From contig DGIP01000222.1 in assembly GCA_002386405.1 (NCBI GenBank), positions 1-9,828 of the forward strand: a DNA stretch of 9,828 nt. The letters are read 5' to 3'. This document shows, piece after piece, positions 1 to 9,656 of the stretch (position 1 is its first letter; each line of letters opens with the position of its first letter). The translations under genes were made by a program, and so were the position numbers. The stretch is from Stenotrophomonas maltophilia. GTDB taxonomy: Bacteria > Pseudomonadota > Gammaproteobacteria > Xanthomonadales > Xanthomonadaceae. The notes under the pieces are model-generated. The model saw only the letters and a list, made by a program, of their open reading frames with translations. It did not search any database and was not told the DNA's origin.

Positions 1-624
1 CAGCCGTTGGCCGACCACGTCGGCTTCGCTTTCCTGGGTGCGCGAACCGGGCAGCAGGAACGCCGCCTGGGCGCCGGCCCCGCCGAGCTGGTTGACCGTG
101 CTGGCCGCGCCGTCGCCATACGCTGCGCCAGCCAGCGCGCCGAGCACGGCCAGGCCGGTCTGCGCGCCCATCTGGCGGGTGAGGCGCTCTTCGTGGTGGC
201 GCGAGATGACATGGCCGATCTCATGGCCGATCACGGCGGCGAGCTGGTCCTGGTTCTTGGCCACGGTGAAGATGCCGGTGTTCACGCCGACCTTGCCGCC
301 GGGCAGGGCGAAGGCGTTCGGCTCGGCATCGACGAACACCGCGGTCTCCCACCGTACGCCACGGTACTGAGGCGGCAGCTGGGCGACCAGCGCATTGACC
401 ACGCACTGCACATAGCCGTTCTGGCGGCCGTCGCTGCTGATCTTCTGCTTCTGTTTGGTTTCGGCGAAAGCCTGCGCGCCGAGCTGGTCCAGCTCGGCCT
501 GCGATACGCCGCCCACCATCTGCTTGCGCCCGGTGGGCGAGGTGGTGGTGGCGCAGGCGCTGAGCGCCAAGGTGATGACAAGTCCGAGCAGCAAGGGTTT
601 CAAGGCGGGGACTCCCGTGTTCAT
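1..624 (-). CDS. M48 family metallopeptidase, lipoprotein (C-terminus cut off by window edge)
   Basis: This is a zinc endopeptidase of the M48 family, probably anchored to a membrane in the cell envelope. The 208 visible residues have no stop before the window edge. The N-terminus has a hydrophobic stretch ending in LSAC, a lipobox with C24 as the lipidated cysteine. The zinc site is HEIGH at residues 134-138, and the third ligand is expected at E198 within ESEAD (D202 four residues later). This layout resembles the E. coli LoiP/YcaL and BepA proteases that act in outer-membrane quality control; the specific substrate is unknown. No Shine-Dalgarno precedes the ATG at 624. A TTG at 603 has GGGAG eight bases upstream and would give the compact signal MKPLLLGLVITLALSAC, so the true start may be 603. 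It lies 47 bases downstream of the CPBP gene on the same strand and may share its transcript. Confidence 0.9.
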   Translation of the reverse strand, partial: MNTGVPALKPLLLGLVITLALSACATTTSPTGRKQMVGGVSQAELDQLGAQAFAETKQKQKISSDGRQNGYVQCVVNALVAQLPPQYRGVRWETAVFVDAEPNAFALPGGKVGVNTGIFTVAKNQDQLAAVIGHEIGHVISRHHEERLTRQMGAQTGLAVLGALAGAAYGDGAASTVNQLGGAGAQAAFLLPGSRTQESEADVVGQRL

Positions 625-671
625 GTCTGCAGTGTGGCGTGCGGAATGTAAGGTTTTGTCAAACCGTGGGG

Positions 672-1511
672 TCAGTGCAAGCCCAGGAACACCAAGGCGG
701 CCAGGGCGATGGCGTTGTTCAACGCATGCGCCACGATCGGTGCCCACAAGGTGCCGGTGCGCTGGTACAGCCAGGCGAACGCGGCGCCCATGCCGCCGTA
801 GACCAGCCACAGCTGGGCGATTTCCCACGGGCCGTTGGCGCTGGTGCCGGGGACTTCATGGACCAGGGCAAATGCCAGGCTGCTGAGCAGCATGCCCAGC
901 CACGGGCGGCCGGCCTGCCACAGGCGGCCGAACAGCACGCGGCGGAACAGCAGTTCTTCGTAGGCCGGGGCCAGCACGATGGCGAACACGGCCAGGAACC
1001 ACGGGAAGCGGGCCAGCGCCTGTTCCATCAGGGCCAGGTTGGTGGGTACCGGTTCAATACCGGCCTGCCGGGCCAGCCAGGCGATGCCGTTGCTGCCGAT
1101 GATCACGCCCACGGCAACCAGCGCGGTCCAGCCCCAGGTGGATGGGCGGCGGGCAGCCTCGAACGAGGCGCGGCGCTCGTTGGCGTCCGCACGGCGGCGA
1201 AGGAAGTACAGGAATACGGCAGCACCGCCGGTGGCGAACACGGCCATCAGGATCTGCGCGAGCGCGCCGGGTTGGCCCACCTGCTGGGCGAGCGCTTCGG
1301 CCGCGTGTGCGCCGGTGTCGCGGACCACGACCACCGCGCGATAGAGGCCCCAGAGCAGGCCGCTGGCCAGGCTGAGGCCCAGCAGGGCCAGGGTGGCGAT
1401 ACCCAGGTCGATCAGGAATCCCGCAACGGGCGAGCCTGGTTTCCGTTGGGGCGCCTTGGGCAGGGCGGGCGGCAGCGGAGGCGTGGTGGACGCCGGAGCG
1501 GTAGCGGACAT
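672..1511 (-). CDS. CPBP family intramembrane glutamic endopeptidase
   Basis: This is a multi-pass inner-membrane protein of 279 residues from the CPBP (CAAX protease and bacteriocin-processing, Abi/Rce1-like) family. All three family motifs are present: EELLFR at 185-190 (the catalytic EExxxR), FALVH at 214-218 (FxxxH) and HALNN at 262-266 (HxxxN). Hydrophobic segments lie near residues 31-60, 82-104, 126-147, 168-183, 204-218, 231-250 and 257-278. The N-terminus is a proline- and alanine-rich cytoplasmic tail. The ATG at 1511 is chosen because AGGA lies five bases upstream; the longer frame upstream runs into gyrB. It starts 73 bases after the gyrB stop on the same strand, so it may be read from the gyrB promoter. 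Members process prenylated proteins or peptides, or act in immunity to bacteriocins, but nothing here reveals the substrate. Confidence 0.9.
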   Translation of the reverse strand: MSATAPASTTPPLPPALPKAPQRKPGSPVAGFLIDLGIATLALLGLSLASGLLWGLYRAVVVVRDTGAHAAEALAQQVGQPGALAQILMAVFATGGAAVFLYFLRRRADANERRASFEAARRPSTWGWTALVAVGVIIGSNGIAWLARQAGIEPVPTNLALMEQALARFPWFLAVFAIVLAPAYEELLFRRVLFGRLWQAGRPWLGMLLSSLAFALVHEVPGTSANGPWEIAQLWLVYGGMGAAFAWLYQRTGTLWAPIVAHALNNAIALAALVFLGLH

Positions 1512-1541
1512 CGGGTTCCTGGCAGCAATAGGCGGTGGCCA

Positions 1542-1566
1542 GGCCGGTTGCAGGTCGCAACCGGCC
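1542..1566 (-). other. Perfect hairpin between gyrB and the CPBP gene
   Basis: GGCCGGTTGC (1542-1551) and GCAACCGGCC (1557-1566) form a perfect 10-bp inverted repeat with a five-base loop. It lies 18 bases past the gyrB stop and 30 bases before the CPBP start. No run of T follows it on the leftward strand, so it is not a classic intrinsic terminator. It could protect the 3' end of the gyrB message, or be a weak or Rho-assisted terminator that lowers readthrough into the protease genes. Confidence 0.55.
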
Positions 1567-1584
1567 GGCCCTGAGCCGATTGTG

Positions 1585-5252
<3,668 letters not shown>

Positions 5253-5349
5253 GCGATCGGATCTGGGCCGCGGATGCGGCAGAAGGGTTGGGGGAATCGA
5301 TCAGCTTACTGCATCGGGGTGCGTTCGCCGCACCTCCAAGACCCCCTGA

Positions 5350-5471
5350 ATTCTTTGAAATCTGGAAGAGCACCATAGGTGTAGCCGTGCAGATTTCAAG
5401 GAATTTGCGCCATTTCTGGATCGGACTCGTGGCTGCCCAATCCGACGACGCTCTCGATTCTTTGAAATCTG
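5350..5471. repeat. Triplicated 15-mer motif in the recF-dnaN gap
   Basis: ATTCTTTGAAATCTG occurs at 5350-5364 and 5457-5471. A reversed copy with one mismatch (CAGATTTCAAGGAAT) is at 5390-5404. The two forward copies also share a following AAGAG, with one extra G in the first. Three copies in about 120 bases, just before the DnaA boxes, suggest binding sites for an origin-associated protein. The motif is not one I can name. The rest of 5253-5530 holds no convincing gene; a small GGTGCG/CGCACC hairpin (5318-5334) lies in the recF leader. Confidence 0.6.
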
Positions 5472-5499
5472 AAGAGCGGGGCAGGGTAGGCGTTCTCAG

Positions 5500-5511
5500 A
5501 TCTCGCGAGAT
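5500..5511. repeat. 12-bp perfect palindrome
   Basis: ATCTCGCGAGAT is a perfect 12-bp palindrome flanked by CTCA and TGAG (one base off symmetry). It lies 19 bases before the first DnaA box of the cluster. It looks like a dimeric-protein operator or an origin-accessory site, but I do not recognise the factor. Confidence 0.4.
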
Positions 5512-5530
5512 TGAGGCCTTCCATTTTCGG

Positions 5531-5622
5531 CTATCCACAGGGGGCCTGTATGACTTATGCACAATCTCTGTGCAATCTGTGGATAAAAAAGAGGCCTTGG
5601 GTACCCCTGAAAGATATCCACA
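5531..5622. promoter_or_regulatory. oriC: DnaA-box cluster, putative oriC (recF-dnaN side)
   Basis: There are four DnaA boxes in 92 bases. CTATCCACA at 5531-5539 has one mismatch. TTATGCACA at 5555-5563 matches TTATNCACA. TGTGGATAA at 5578-5586 is a perfect reverse box. ATATCCACA at 5614-5622 has one mismatch. An AT-rich tract follows from about 5664 to 5765. Box cluster plus AT-rich tract next to dnaN is a textbook origin layout, making this a strong candidate for all or part of oriC. Its right half is repeated in inverted form on the other side of dnaN. Confidence 0.75.
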
Positions 5623-5783
5623 GGTTGAACCCCAGGCTCAGACCCTGTTTTACCAGGGGTTTCAGGTGCATATTCTCCTTTAGATTCAATTAGATAAGGT
5701 ACTTTTCAACCAAATCTGGCTCTACCACCACCACCTAGCTTTAGATTTATATTCAGTTTTTAAAAGCTTAGAGCTGGGAACCA
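5578..5783 (+). repeat. Origin module, copy A (inverted repeat of copy B)
   Basis: In order: TGTGGATAAAAAA (5578-5590); ATATCCACAGG (5614-5624); a GGGGTTTC...CCTTTA stretch (5656-5682); the 36-base element starting TCTGGCTCTACC (5715-5750); TTTTTAAA (5757-5764); and GGAACCA (5777-5783). The same parts in the same order and spacing occur reversed at 7365-7159. The 36-base elements match at 33 positions. AT richness around 5664-5765, and two copies of CTTTAGATT (5678-5686, 5739-5747), suit a DNA-unwinding element. The role is inferred. Confidence 0.8.
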
Positions 5784-5812
5784 GGGGCAACCCAAGGCGT
5801 TCTTCGAACCCC

Positions 5813-5839
5813 GTAGAGCCACGCCCTGCGTGGCTGCTC
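5813..5839 (+). repeat. REP hairpin, SMAG-like
   Basis: GTAG (5813-5816) is followed by AGCCACGC (5817-5824), a three-base loop and GCGTGGCT (5828-5835), a perfect 8-bp stem. A GTAG foot on a short GC-rich hairpin is the hallmark of the SMAG family of REP elements in Stenotrophomonas maltophilia, mobilised by RAYT-type transposases. No transposase gene is in the window. AGCCACGC recurs at 5928-5935 after another GTAG overlap, possibly a half-copy. Confidence 0.6.
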
Positions 5840-5966
5840 TTTCCGTAGAAAATCGAACGATCTCCGGGTTGATGGCAATCGAGATCGAGGCGCAGAGATT
5901 CACGGGACAGGACGCGAGATCGAGGGTAGCCACGCAGGAGGCGGCGATACAGCACAGTTCGTCAGA

Positions 5967-5982
5967 TGATCCACGTGGAACG
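5967..5982. promoter_or_regulatory. parS: parS-like ParB site 3 (one mismatch)
   Basis: TGATCCACGTGGAACG differs from the perfect palindrome only at one position of the left arm (GATCC instead of GTTCC). It lies in the recF-dnaN gap just beyond the dnaN terminator, and is expected to bind ParB more weakly than the perfect sites. Confidence 0.65.
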
Positions 5983-5989
5983 TTTGGGC

Positions 5990-6015
5990 AAAAAGAAACC
6001 CGGCACTTGGCCGGG
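5990..6015 (-). terminator. Intrinsic terminator of dnaN
   Basis: On the leftward strand CCCGGC, a five-base loop and GCCGGG (6015 down to 5999) form a GC-rich hairpin, followed at once by TTTCTTTTT (5998-5990). It lies about 40 bases after the dnaN stop. It should end the dnaA-dnaN message and separate it from recF. Confidence 0.85.
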
Positions 6016-6030
6016 CTTCCTGGTTACCGC

Positions 6031-6046
6031 GGTTCCACGTGGAACC
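6031..6046. promoter_or_regulatory. parS: parS-like ParB site 4 (fully palindromic 16-mer)
   Basis: GGTTCCACGTGGAACC is a perfect 16-bp palindrome. It lies between the dnaN stop (6057) and the terminator hairpin, 10 bases past the end of dnaN. With site 3 it brackets the terminator. Confidence 0.85.
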
Positions 6047-6056
6047 AAGCGTCAGG

Positions 6057-7157
6057 TTAGAGACGCAGCGGCATCACCACGTGACGCGACTTCTCGCTGC
6101 TGGCTTCGCGCACCAGGGCCGAGGAGTTGGAATCGCGCAGCTGGATGACCACGTGCTCGTCGCGCAGTGCAGACAGGGCGTCCAGCAGGTAGTTCACGTT
6201 GAAGCCAATGGCCAGATCGCTCACGGTAGTATCCGCTTCGATCTCTTCCTGGGCTTCTTCCTGCTCCGGGTTATGCGCGCTGATCTTCAGATTGCCCGGC
6301 GAGACTTCCACGCGGATACCGCGGTACTTCTCGTTGGACAGAATCGCGGCACGCTGCAGCGAGGCACGCAGGGCTTCGCGATCGACCTTCACTTCGCGGT
6401 CGGCACCGATCGGAATCACGGCCTCGTAATCCGGGAAGCGGCCGTCGATCAGCTTGGAGGTGAAGGTCACATCGTCGCGCTTGACGCGCACGTGGCTGCG
6501 GCCGACTTCCAGCTCGATCTCGCGATCACCGCTCTCCAGCAGGCGCTGAAGTTCGGTCACACCCTTGCGCGGCACGATGATCTGACGCTTGGCGCCACTG
6601 GCTTTTTCCAGGTCGGTTTCGCACAGCGCCAGGCGGTGGCCGTCGGTGGCGACAGTGCGCAGCGCATCGCCGCGCAGGTCGAACAGCAGGCCGTTGAGGT
6701 AGTAGCGCACGTCCTGCTGGGCCATCGCGAACGCGGTCCGTTCGATCAGCTCCTTCAGGGTGGCTTCGCCAATGGCCACGCGCTCGGTGGCTTCCACTTC
6801 GTCCACCGACGGGAAGTCGTTGGCCGGCAGCGTTGCCAGGGTGAAGCGGCTGCGGCCGGCCTGCACGGTGATCTTGTCACCGGTCTGCGAGACGGTGATC
6901 CGGCTGCCGTCGGGCAGGGCGCGGATGATCTCGAACAGTTTGCGTGCCGGGATGGTGGTCTCGCCGTCCTGGGCATCGTCCACCGCGATCCGCGACACCA
7001 TCTCCACTTCCAGGTCGGTACCGGTCAGCGACAGCTGCCCGTTCTGGACCTGGACCAGGAAATTAGCCAGAACCGGCAAGGTCTGGCGGCGTTCGACCAC
7101 GTTGACGACTTGTGCCAACGGCTTGAGAAAGGCTTCGCGCTGCAGTGTGAAACGCAT
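6057..7157 (-). CDS. dnaN: DNA polymerase III subunit beta (sliding clamp)
   Basis: DnaN forms the ring-shaped dimer that tethers DNA polymerase III and other enzymes to DNA. It has 366 residues, the same length as the E. coli protein, with three clamp domains of about 120 residues each. Recognisable segments are ATDGHRLA at 170-177, DGRFPDY at 238-244 and the C-terminal VVMPLRL (360-366), which help build the pocket that binds clamp-binding peptides. The ATG at 7157 has a moderate GGA five to six bases upstream. The gene lies 276 bases downstream of dnaA and is flanked on both sides by inverted copies of an origin-like module. It ends in a strong terminator, so it is not simply co-transcribed with recF. 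Confidence 0.98.
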   Translation of the reverse strand: MRFTLQREAFLKPLAQVVNVVERRQTLPVLANFLVQVQNGQLSLTGTDLEVEMVSRIAVDDAQDGETTIPARKLFEIIRALPDGSRITVSQTGDKITVQAGRSRFTLATLPANDFPSVDEVEATERVAIGEATLKELIERTAFAMAQQDVRYYLNGLLFDLRGDALRTVATDGHRLALCETDLEKASGAKRQIIVPRKGVTELQRLLESGDREIELEVGRSHVRVKRDDVTFTSKLIDGRFPDYEAVIPIGADREVKVDREALRASLQRAAILSNEKYRGIRVEVSPGNLKISAHNPEQEEAQEEIEADTTVSDLAIGFNVNYLLDALSALRDEHVVIQLRDSNSSALVREASSEKSRHVVMPLRL

Positions 7158-7158
7158 G

Positions 7159-7365
7159 TGGTTCCGTGCCCCTATGCTTTAAAAAGATGTGGAATAAATC
7201 AAAAGCTTGGTGGTGATGGTAGAGCCAGAATTGCGGGAAAACACATCTAAGTATTTGTAAATAAAGGCTTTTATGGCCTCGAAACCCTCTGCACTACTAC
7301 CCCCCAAGGGGTGGGGAAGCCTGTGGATAAAAATCCCGCCAACTCAAACGGGTTTTTTATCCACA
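7159..7365 (-). repeat. oriC: Origin module, copy B (dnaA-dnaN gap)
   Basis: Read leftward, it contains TGTGGATAAAAAA (7365-7353), TTATCCACAGG (7330-7320), the 36-base element starting TCTGGCTCTACC (7229-7194), TTTTTAAA (7185-7178) and GGAACCA (7165-7159). GGAACCA lies just before the dnaN ATG and forms its leader. The distance from second box to 36-base element is 101 bases, exactly as in copy A. DnaA boxes plus an AT-rich tract (about 7172-7275) make this an origin candidate in its own right. It also holds the dnaN leader and presumably its promoter. Confidence 0.8.
7322..7365. promoter_or_regulatory. Opposed pair of perfect DnaA boxes forming a long hairpin
   Basis: TGTGGATAA (7322-7330) and TTATCCACA (7357-7365) are perfect consensus boxes in inverted orientation. 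The symmetry extends inward through runs of A/T to CCCG and CGGG, giving an 18-bp stem with one mismatch and a 10-base loop. Read leftward, the inner CCCG...CGGG followed by ATTTTT resembles a weak terminator about 70-110 bases after the dnaA stop. It could serve as DnaA target and attenuator together. Confidence 0.8.
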
Positions 7366-7433
7366 GCCTGTCCCTCGCTTACACCCGGATTTTGCACCGT
7401 TTTATGCGATGACGCCCGTGCGGCGTGCATGCA

Positions 7434-8768
7434 TCATTCGCTCAACTTCCGGATCAGCTTGTCCCAGTCTTCCCGCAACTTGCCGTCGGTCTCCATCAAC
7501 GTCCGGATCTGCCGGCACGCATGCAGCACCGTGGTGTGGTCACGACCCGCAAAGGCATCGCCGATTTCAGGCAGGCTGTGCTCGGTCAGTTCCTTGGTCA
7601 GGGCCATGGCGACCTGTCGCGGACGGGCCAGCGAACGCGTCCGGCGCTTGGACAGCAGATCCTTGATCTGCAGCCCGTAGTAGTCGGCCACGGTTTTCTG
7701 GATGTTGGGAATGCTGATGGCCTGCTGCTGGGCACGCAGCAGGTCGCGCAGGGTTTCCTGGGCGAAGTCGGTGGTGATCGCGCGGCCCGTGAAGTTGGCA
7801 CGGGCGGTCAGGGTATTGAGCGCACCTTCGAGGTCGCGGACATTGGAGCGCATCTTCTTGGCAATCAGAAACGCCACATCGTCGGGAATCTCAGCACCGC
7901 GTTCGCGGGCCTTGGCCAGCACGATCGCCGCGCGCGTTTCGAAGTCCGGCGGCTCGATGGCGACCGACAGGCCCCAGGCAAGCCGCGACTTCAGGCGCGC
8001 TTCCAGCCCTTCGACTTCGCGCGGGTACCGGTCGCAGGTGAGGATGATCTGCTGCTTGCCGTCGAACAGGGCGTTGAACGTGTGGAAGAACTCTTCCTGG
8101 GTTCGGTCCTTGCCGGCAAAGAACTGGATGTCATCGATCAGCAGCGCGTCCACCTGCTGGAACTGGCGCTTGAACTGATCCATGGTTTTTTCCTGCAACG
8201 CACGGATCATGGCGCTGAAGAACTGTTCCGAGCGCAGGTACAGCACCTTGGCGGCCGGGTTGGCCTGGCGCATGGCGTTGCCGGCGGCGAACATCAGGTG
8301 GGTCTTGCCCAGGCCGGTGCCGCCGTACAGCAGCAGCGGGTTGTGCGCCCGGTCGCCCGGTTTCTGCGCCGCCTGGAACGCCGCGGCCAGGCCCAGCTGG
8401 TTGCTGCGGCCTTCCACGAAGTTGGTGAAGGTGTAGTGCGAATCCAGGTTGCCGGCGAACGGCACCAGCGGCTCAACCGGCGCAGCGGGCGCGGAATGGC
8501 CCGGAATCGGCGCGATCTGCGCCTCCACGGCCCGCGGACGCGAGCCGATTTCAAGAAAAACGTCGCCAAAACCGGCGAAGTGCGCCAGCAGTTCCTTGAT
8601 CCGCGCCAGGTACAGCTCGCGGACCTGGTCGACGATGAAGGCGTTTGGCGCATAAAGCACCAGGCTGTCCGCGCGCAGATCGGCCTGCAGCGGCTTCAAC
8701 CAGGTGTGAACATCTTCGGGCGGGAACTCCGCCTCAAGGCGTTCGAGACAACGGGACCAGGCATCCAT
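7434..8768 (-). CDS. dnaA: Chromosomal replication initiator protein DnaA
   Basis: DnaA is the AAA+ ATPase that binds DnaA boxes, melts the origin and recruits the DnaB helicase. It has 444 residues. Domain I (1-80) begins [16 protein letters not shown] short proline- and alanine-rich linker follows (80-105). The AAA+ domain has Walker [10 protein letters not shown] at 149-157, Walker B LLIDDIQ at 209-215, sensor 1 LTCDR at 243-247 and sensor 2 [11 protein letters not shown] at 308-318. Domain IV carries the DnaA-box-binding signature [19 protein letters not shown] at 403-421. The ATG at 8768 gives the family N-terminus; a TTG two codons upstream is less likely. No strong Shine-Dalgarno is seen. 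DnaA boxes upstream (8894-8914) fit the known autorepression of dnaA in other bacteria. Confidence 0.98.
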   Translation of the reverse strand: MDAWSRCLERLEAEFPPEDVHTWLKPLQADLRADSLVLYAPNAFIVDQVRELYLARIKELLAHFAGFGDVFLEIGSRPRAVEAQIAPIPGHSAPAAPVEPLVPFAGNLDSHYTFTNFVEGRSNQLGLAAAFQAAQKPGDRAHNPLLLYGGTGLGKTHLMFAAGNAMRQANPAAKVLYLRSEQFFSAMIRALQEKTMDQFKRQFQQVDALLIDDIQFFAGKDRTQEEFFHTFNALFDGKQQIILTCDRYPREVEGLEARLKSRLAWGLSVAIEPPDFETRAAIVLAKARERGAEIPDDVAFLIAKKMRSNVRDLEGALNTLTARANFTGRAITTDFAQETLRDLLRAQQQAISIPNIQKTVADYYGLQIKDLLSKRRTRSLARPRQVAMALTKELTEHSLPEIGDAFAGRDHTTVLHACRQIRTLMETDGKLREDWDKLIRKLSE

Positions 8769-8893
8769 CGGCAATAATCGTCTGGGGCCAGCGGTTGGGG
8801 CGCAGAAAGCCGCCGTGCCGCAGGCCGGAAGGGGAAAGAATGGATGGCGCAGACTACCACCGACGCGGGGTGCCGGGAATGGTTGTCCCGAAG

Positions 8894-8914
8894 TTATTCA
8901 CAAAATGATCCACA
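8894..8914. promoter_or_regulatory. DnaA boxes in the dnaA-rpmH gap
   Basis: TTATTCACA (8894-8902) matches the consensus TTATNCACA, and TGATCCACA (8906-8914) has one mismatch. A weaker TATTGCACA follows at 8917-8925. They lie about 130-150 bases upstream of dnaA, where DnaA could repress its own gene. In Pseudomonas the equivalent rpmH-dnaA gap serves as an origin, but here the region lacks a long AT-rich tract. Confidence 0.65.
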
Positions 8915-8954
8915 GCTATTGCACAGGCCGGTGAAATCCCGTAGTGACATGGGC

Positions 8955-8984
8955 TTGACGCGCCCCGGGGTAGGTCTATAGAAT
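8955..8984 (+). promoter_or_regulatory. Promoter of rpmH-rnpA-yidC
   Basis: TTGACG (8955-8960) serves as -35 and TATAGA/TAGAAT (8977-8984) as -10, with a 16-18 base spacer. Transcription would begin near 8990, giving a leader of about 30 bases before rpmH. This fits a strong sigma-70 promoter for a ribosomal-protein gene. Confidence 0.8.
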
Positions 8985-9021
8985 TTCCGGTTCTTTCCGT
9001 CCCCTTCATATAGAGGCCCGC

Positions 9022-9162
9022 ATGGCCACCAAGCGCACTTTCCAACCCAGCAACCTCAAGCGTAAGCGCGACCATGGCTTCCGTGCCCGTATGAAGACCG
9101 CTGACGGCCGCAAGATCCTGTCGCGTCGCCGCGCCAAGGGCCGTAAAGTCCTGAGCGCTTGA
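9022..9162 (+). CDS. rpmH: 50S ribosomal protein L34
   Basis: L34 is a small, very basic protein of the large ribosomal subunit. The product has 46 residues, the usual bacterial length, and the family sequence is plain: [20 protein letters not shown] at the start, then [25 protein letters not shown] lies five bases upstream of the ATG. It is first in a rightward operon with rnpA five bases downstream, and it faces away from dnaA. Confidence 0.98.
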   Translation: MATKRTFQPSNLKRKRDHGFRARMKTADGRKILSRRRAKGRKVLSA

Positions 9163-9167
9163 TTGCA

Positions 9168-9656
9168 ATGCCGCTTCCCGCGGCAGACGCAATCCTGACT
9201 GTGAGCAGTTCCGACCCGCGCAAGCGATTTCCTCGCTCTGCGCGGGTTCGTACGCGTGCCGAATATACAACGGTCTTCAACGGCGCCCGCCGTGTGTCCG
9301 AACCGCTGATGACCCTGCACTGGCTGAAGAGCGACACGCCGGCCAGGCTGGGTCTTGCCGTTTCGCGCAAAGTCGATCCCCGAGCCGTGGGTCGCAACCG
9401 TATCAAGCGTGTGCTGCGCGATGCCACACGCCACCTACGGCCGTGGATGACTGCCGGCGATTATGTCGTAGTTGCCCGCAGTTCCGCCCGTACCGCAAGT
9501 AATTCCGAGATCCGCCAGGCCTTCGAGCGCCTGCTGCGCCGGCTGGGCGCATTGCCCATGCCGGGCGCGGACGGCACAATGCCGCCGCCCGGGGTTGCAC
9601 CCCTTTCCCAGTCCGAGCCGGCACCTGTTGCCGGCCCCGTCGAGCCTGCACGCTGA
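9168..9656 (+). CDS. rnpA: Ribonuclease P protein component
   Basis: RnpA is the protein subunit of RNase P, which binds the catalytic RNA and helps it trim the 5' leaders of tRNA precursors. From ATG 9168 the product has 162 residues. The conserved core is about 21-127, beginning [14 protein letters not shown], with AVSRKVD at 64-70 and the RNA-binding [11 protein letters not shown] at 75-85. A proline-rich tail (128-162) makes it longer than the usual 115-125 residues. The start is uncertain: TTG 9159 overlaps rpmH, ATG 9168 is just after its stop, and GTG 9201 ([13 protein letters not shown]) would also keep the core; none has a good Shine-Dalgarno. Translation is probably coupled to rpmH. 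The stop overlaps the yidC start, with no yidD gene between. Confidence 0.95.
   Translation: MPLPAADAILTVSSSDPRKRFPRSARVRTRAEYTTVFNGARRVSEPLMTLHWLKSDTPARLGLAVSRKVDPRAVGRNRIKRVLRDATRHLRPWMTAGDYVVVARSSARTASNSEIRQAFERLLRRLGALPMPGADGTMPPPGVAPLSQSEPAPVAGPVEPAR
9169..9185 (+). other. Hairpin at the rnpA translation start
   Basis: TGCCGC (9169-9174) and GCGGCA (9180-9185) form a perfect 6-bp stem with loop TTCCC, covering the second and third bases of the ATG at 9168. No T-run follows, so it is not a terminator. It may restrain rnpA translation unless ribosomes finishing rpmH open it, which would keep RnpA below L34. Confidence 0.4.

Noticed and set aside
657..662. A -35 hexamer TTGACA upstream of the M48 gene
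   Set aside because: The hexamer is perfect on the leftward strand but no -10 sequence occurs at 16-18 bases, so a promoter is not supported.
5288..5683. A possible 131-residue rightward gene in the recF-dnaN gap
   Set aside because: It runs through the triplicated 15-mer and the DnaA boxes, has no Shine-Dalgarno or known domain, and is better explained as origin DNA. A leftward frame at 5209-5562 overlapping recF was rejected for the same reasons.
7425..8777. A rightward open frame of 450 codons opposite dnaA
   Set aside because: It mirrors dnaA almost exactly and has low-complexity composition; dnaA itself is unmistakable. The same applies to the frame opposite dnaN at 6039-7250.
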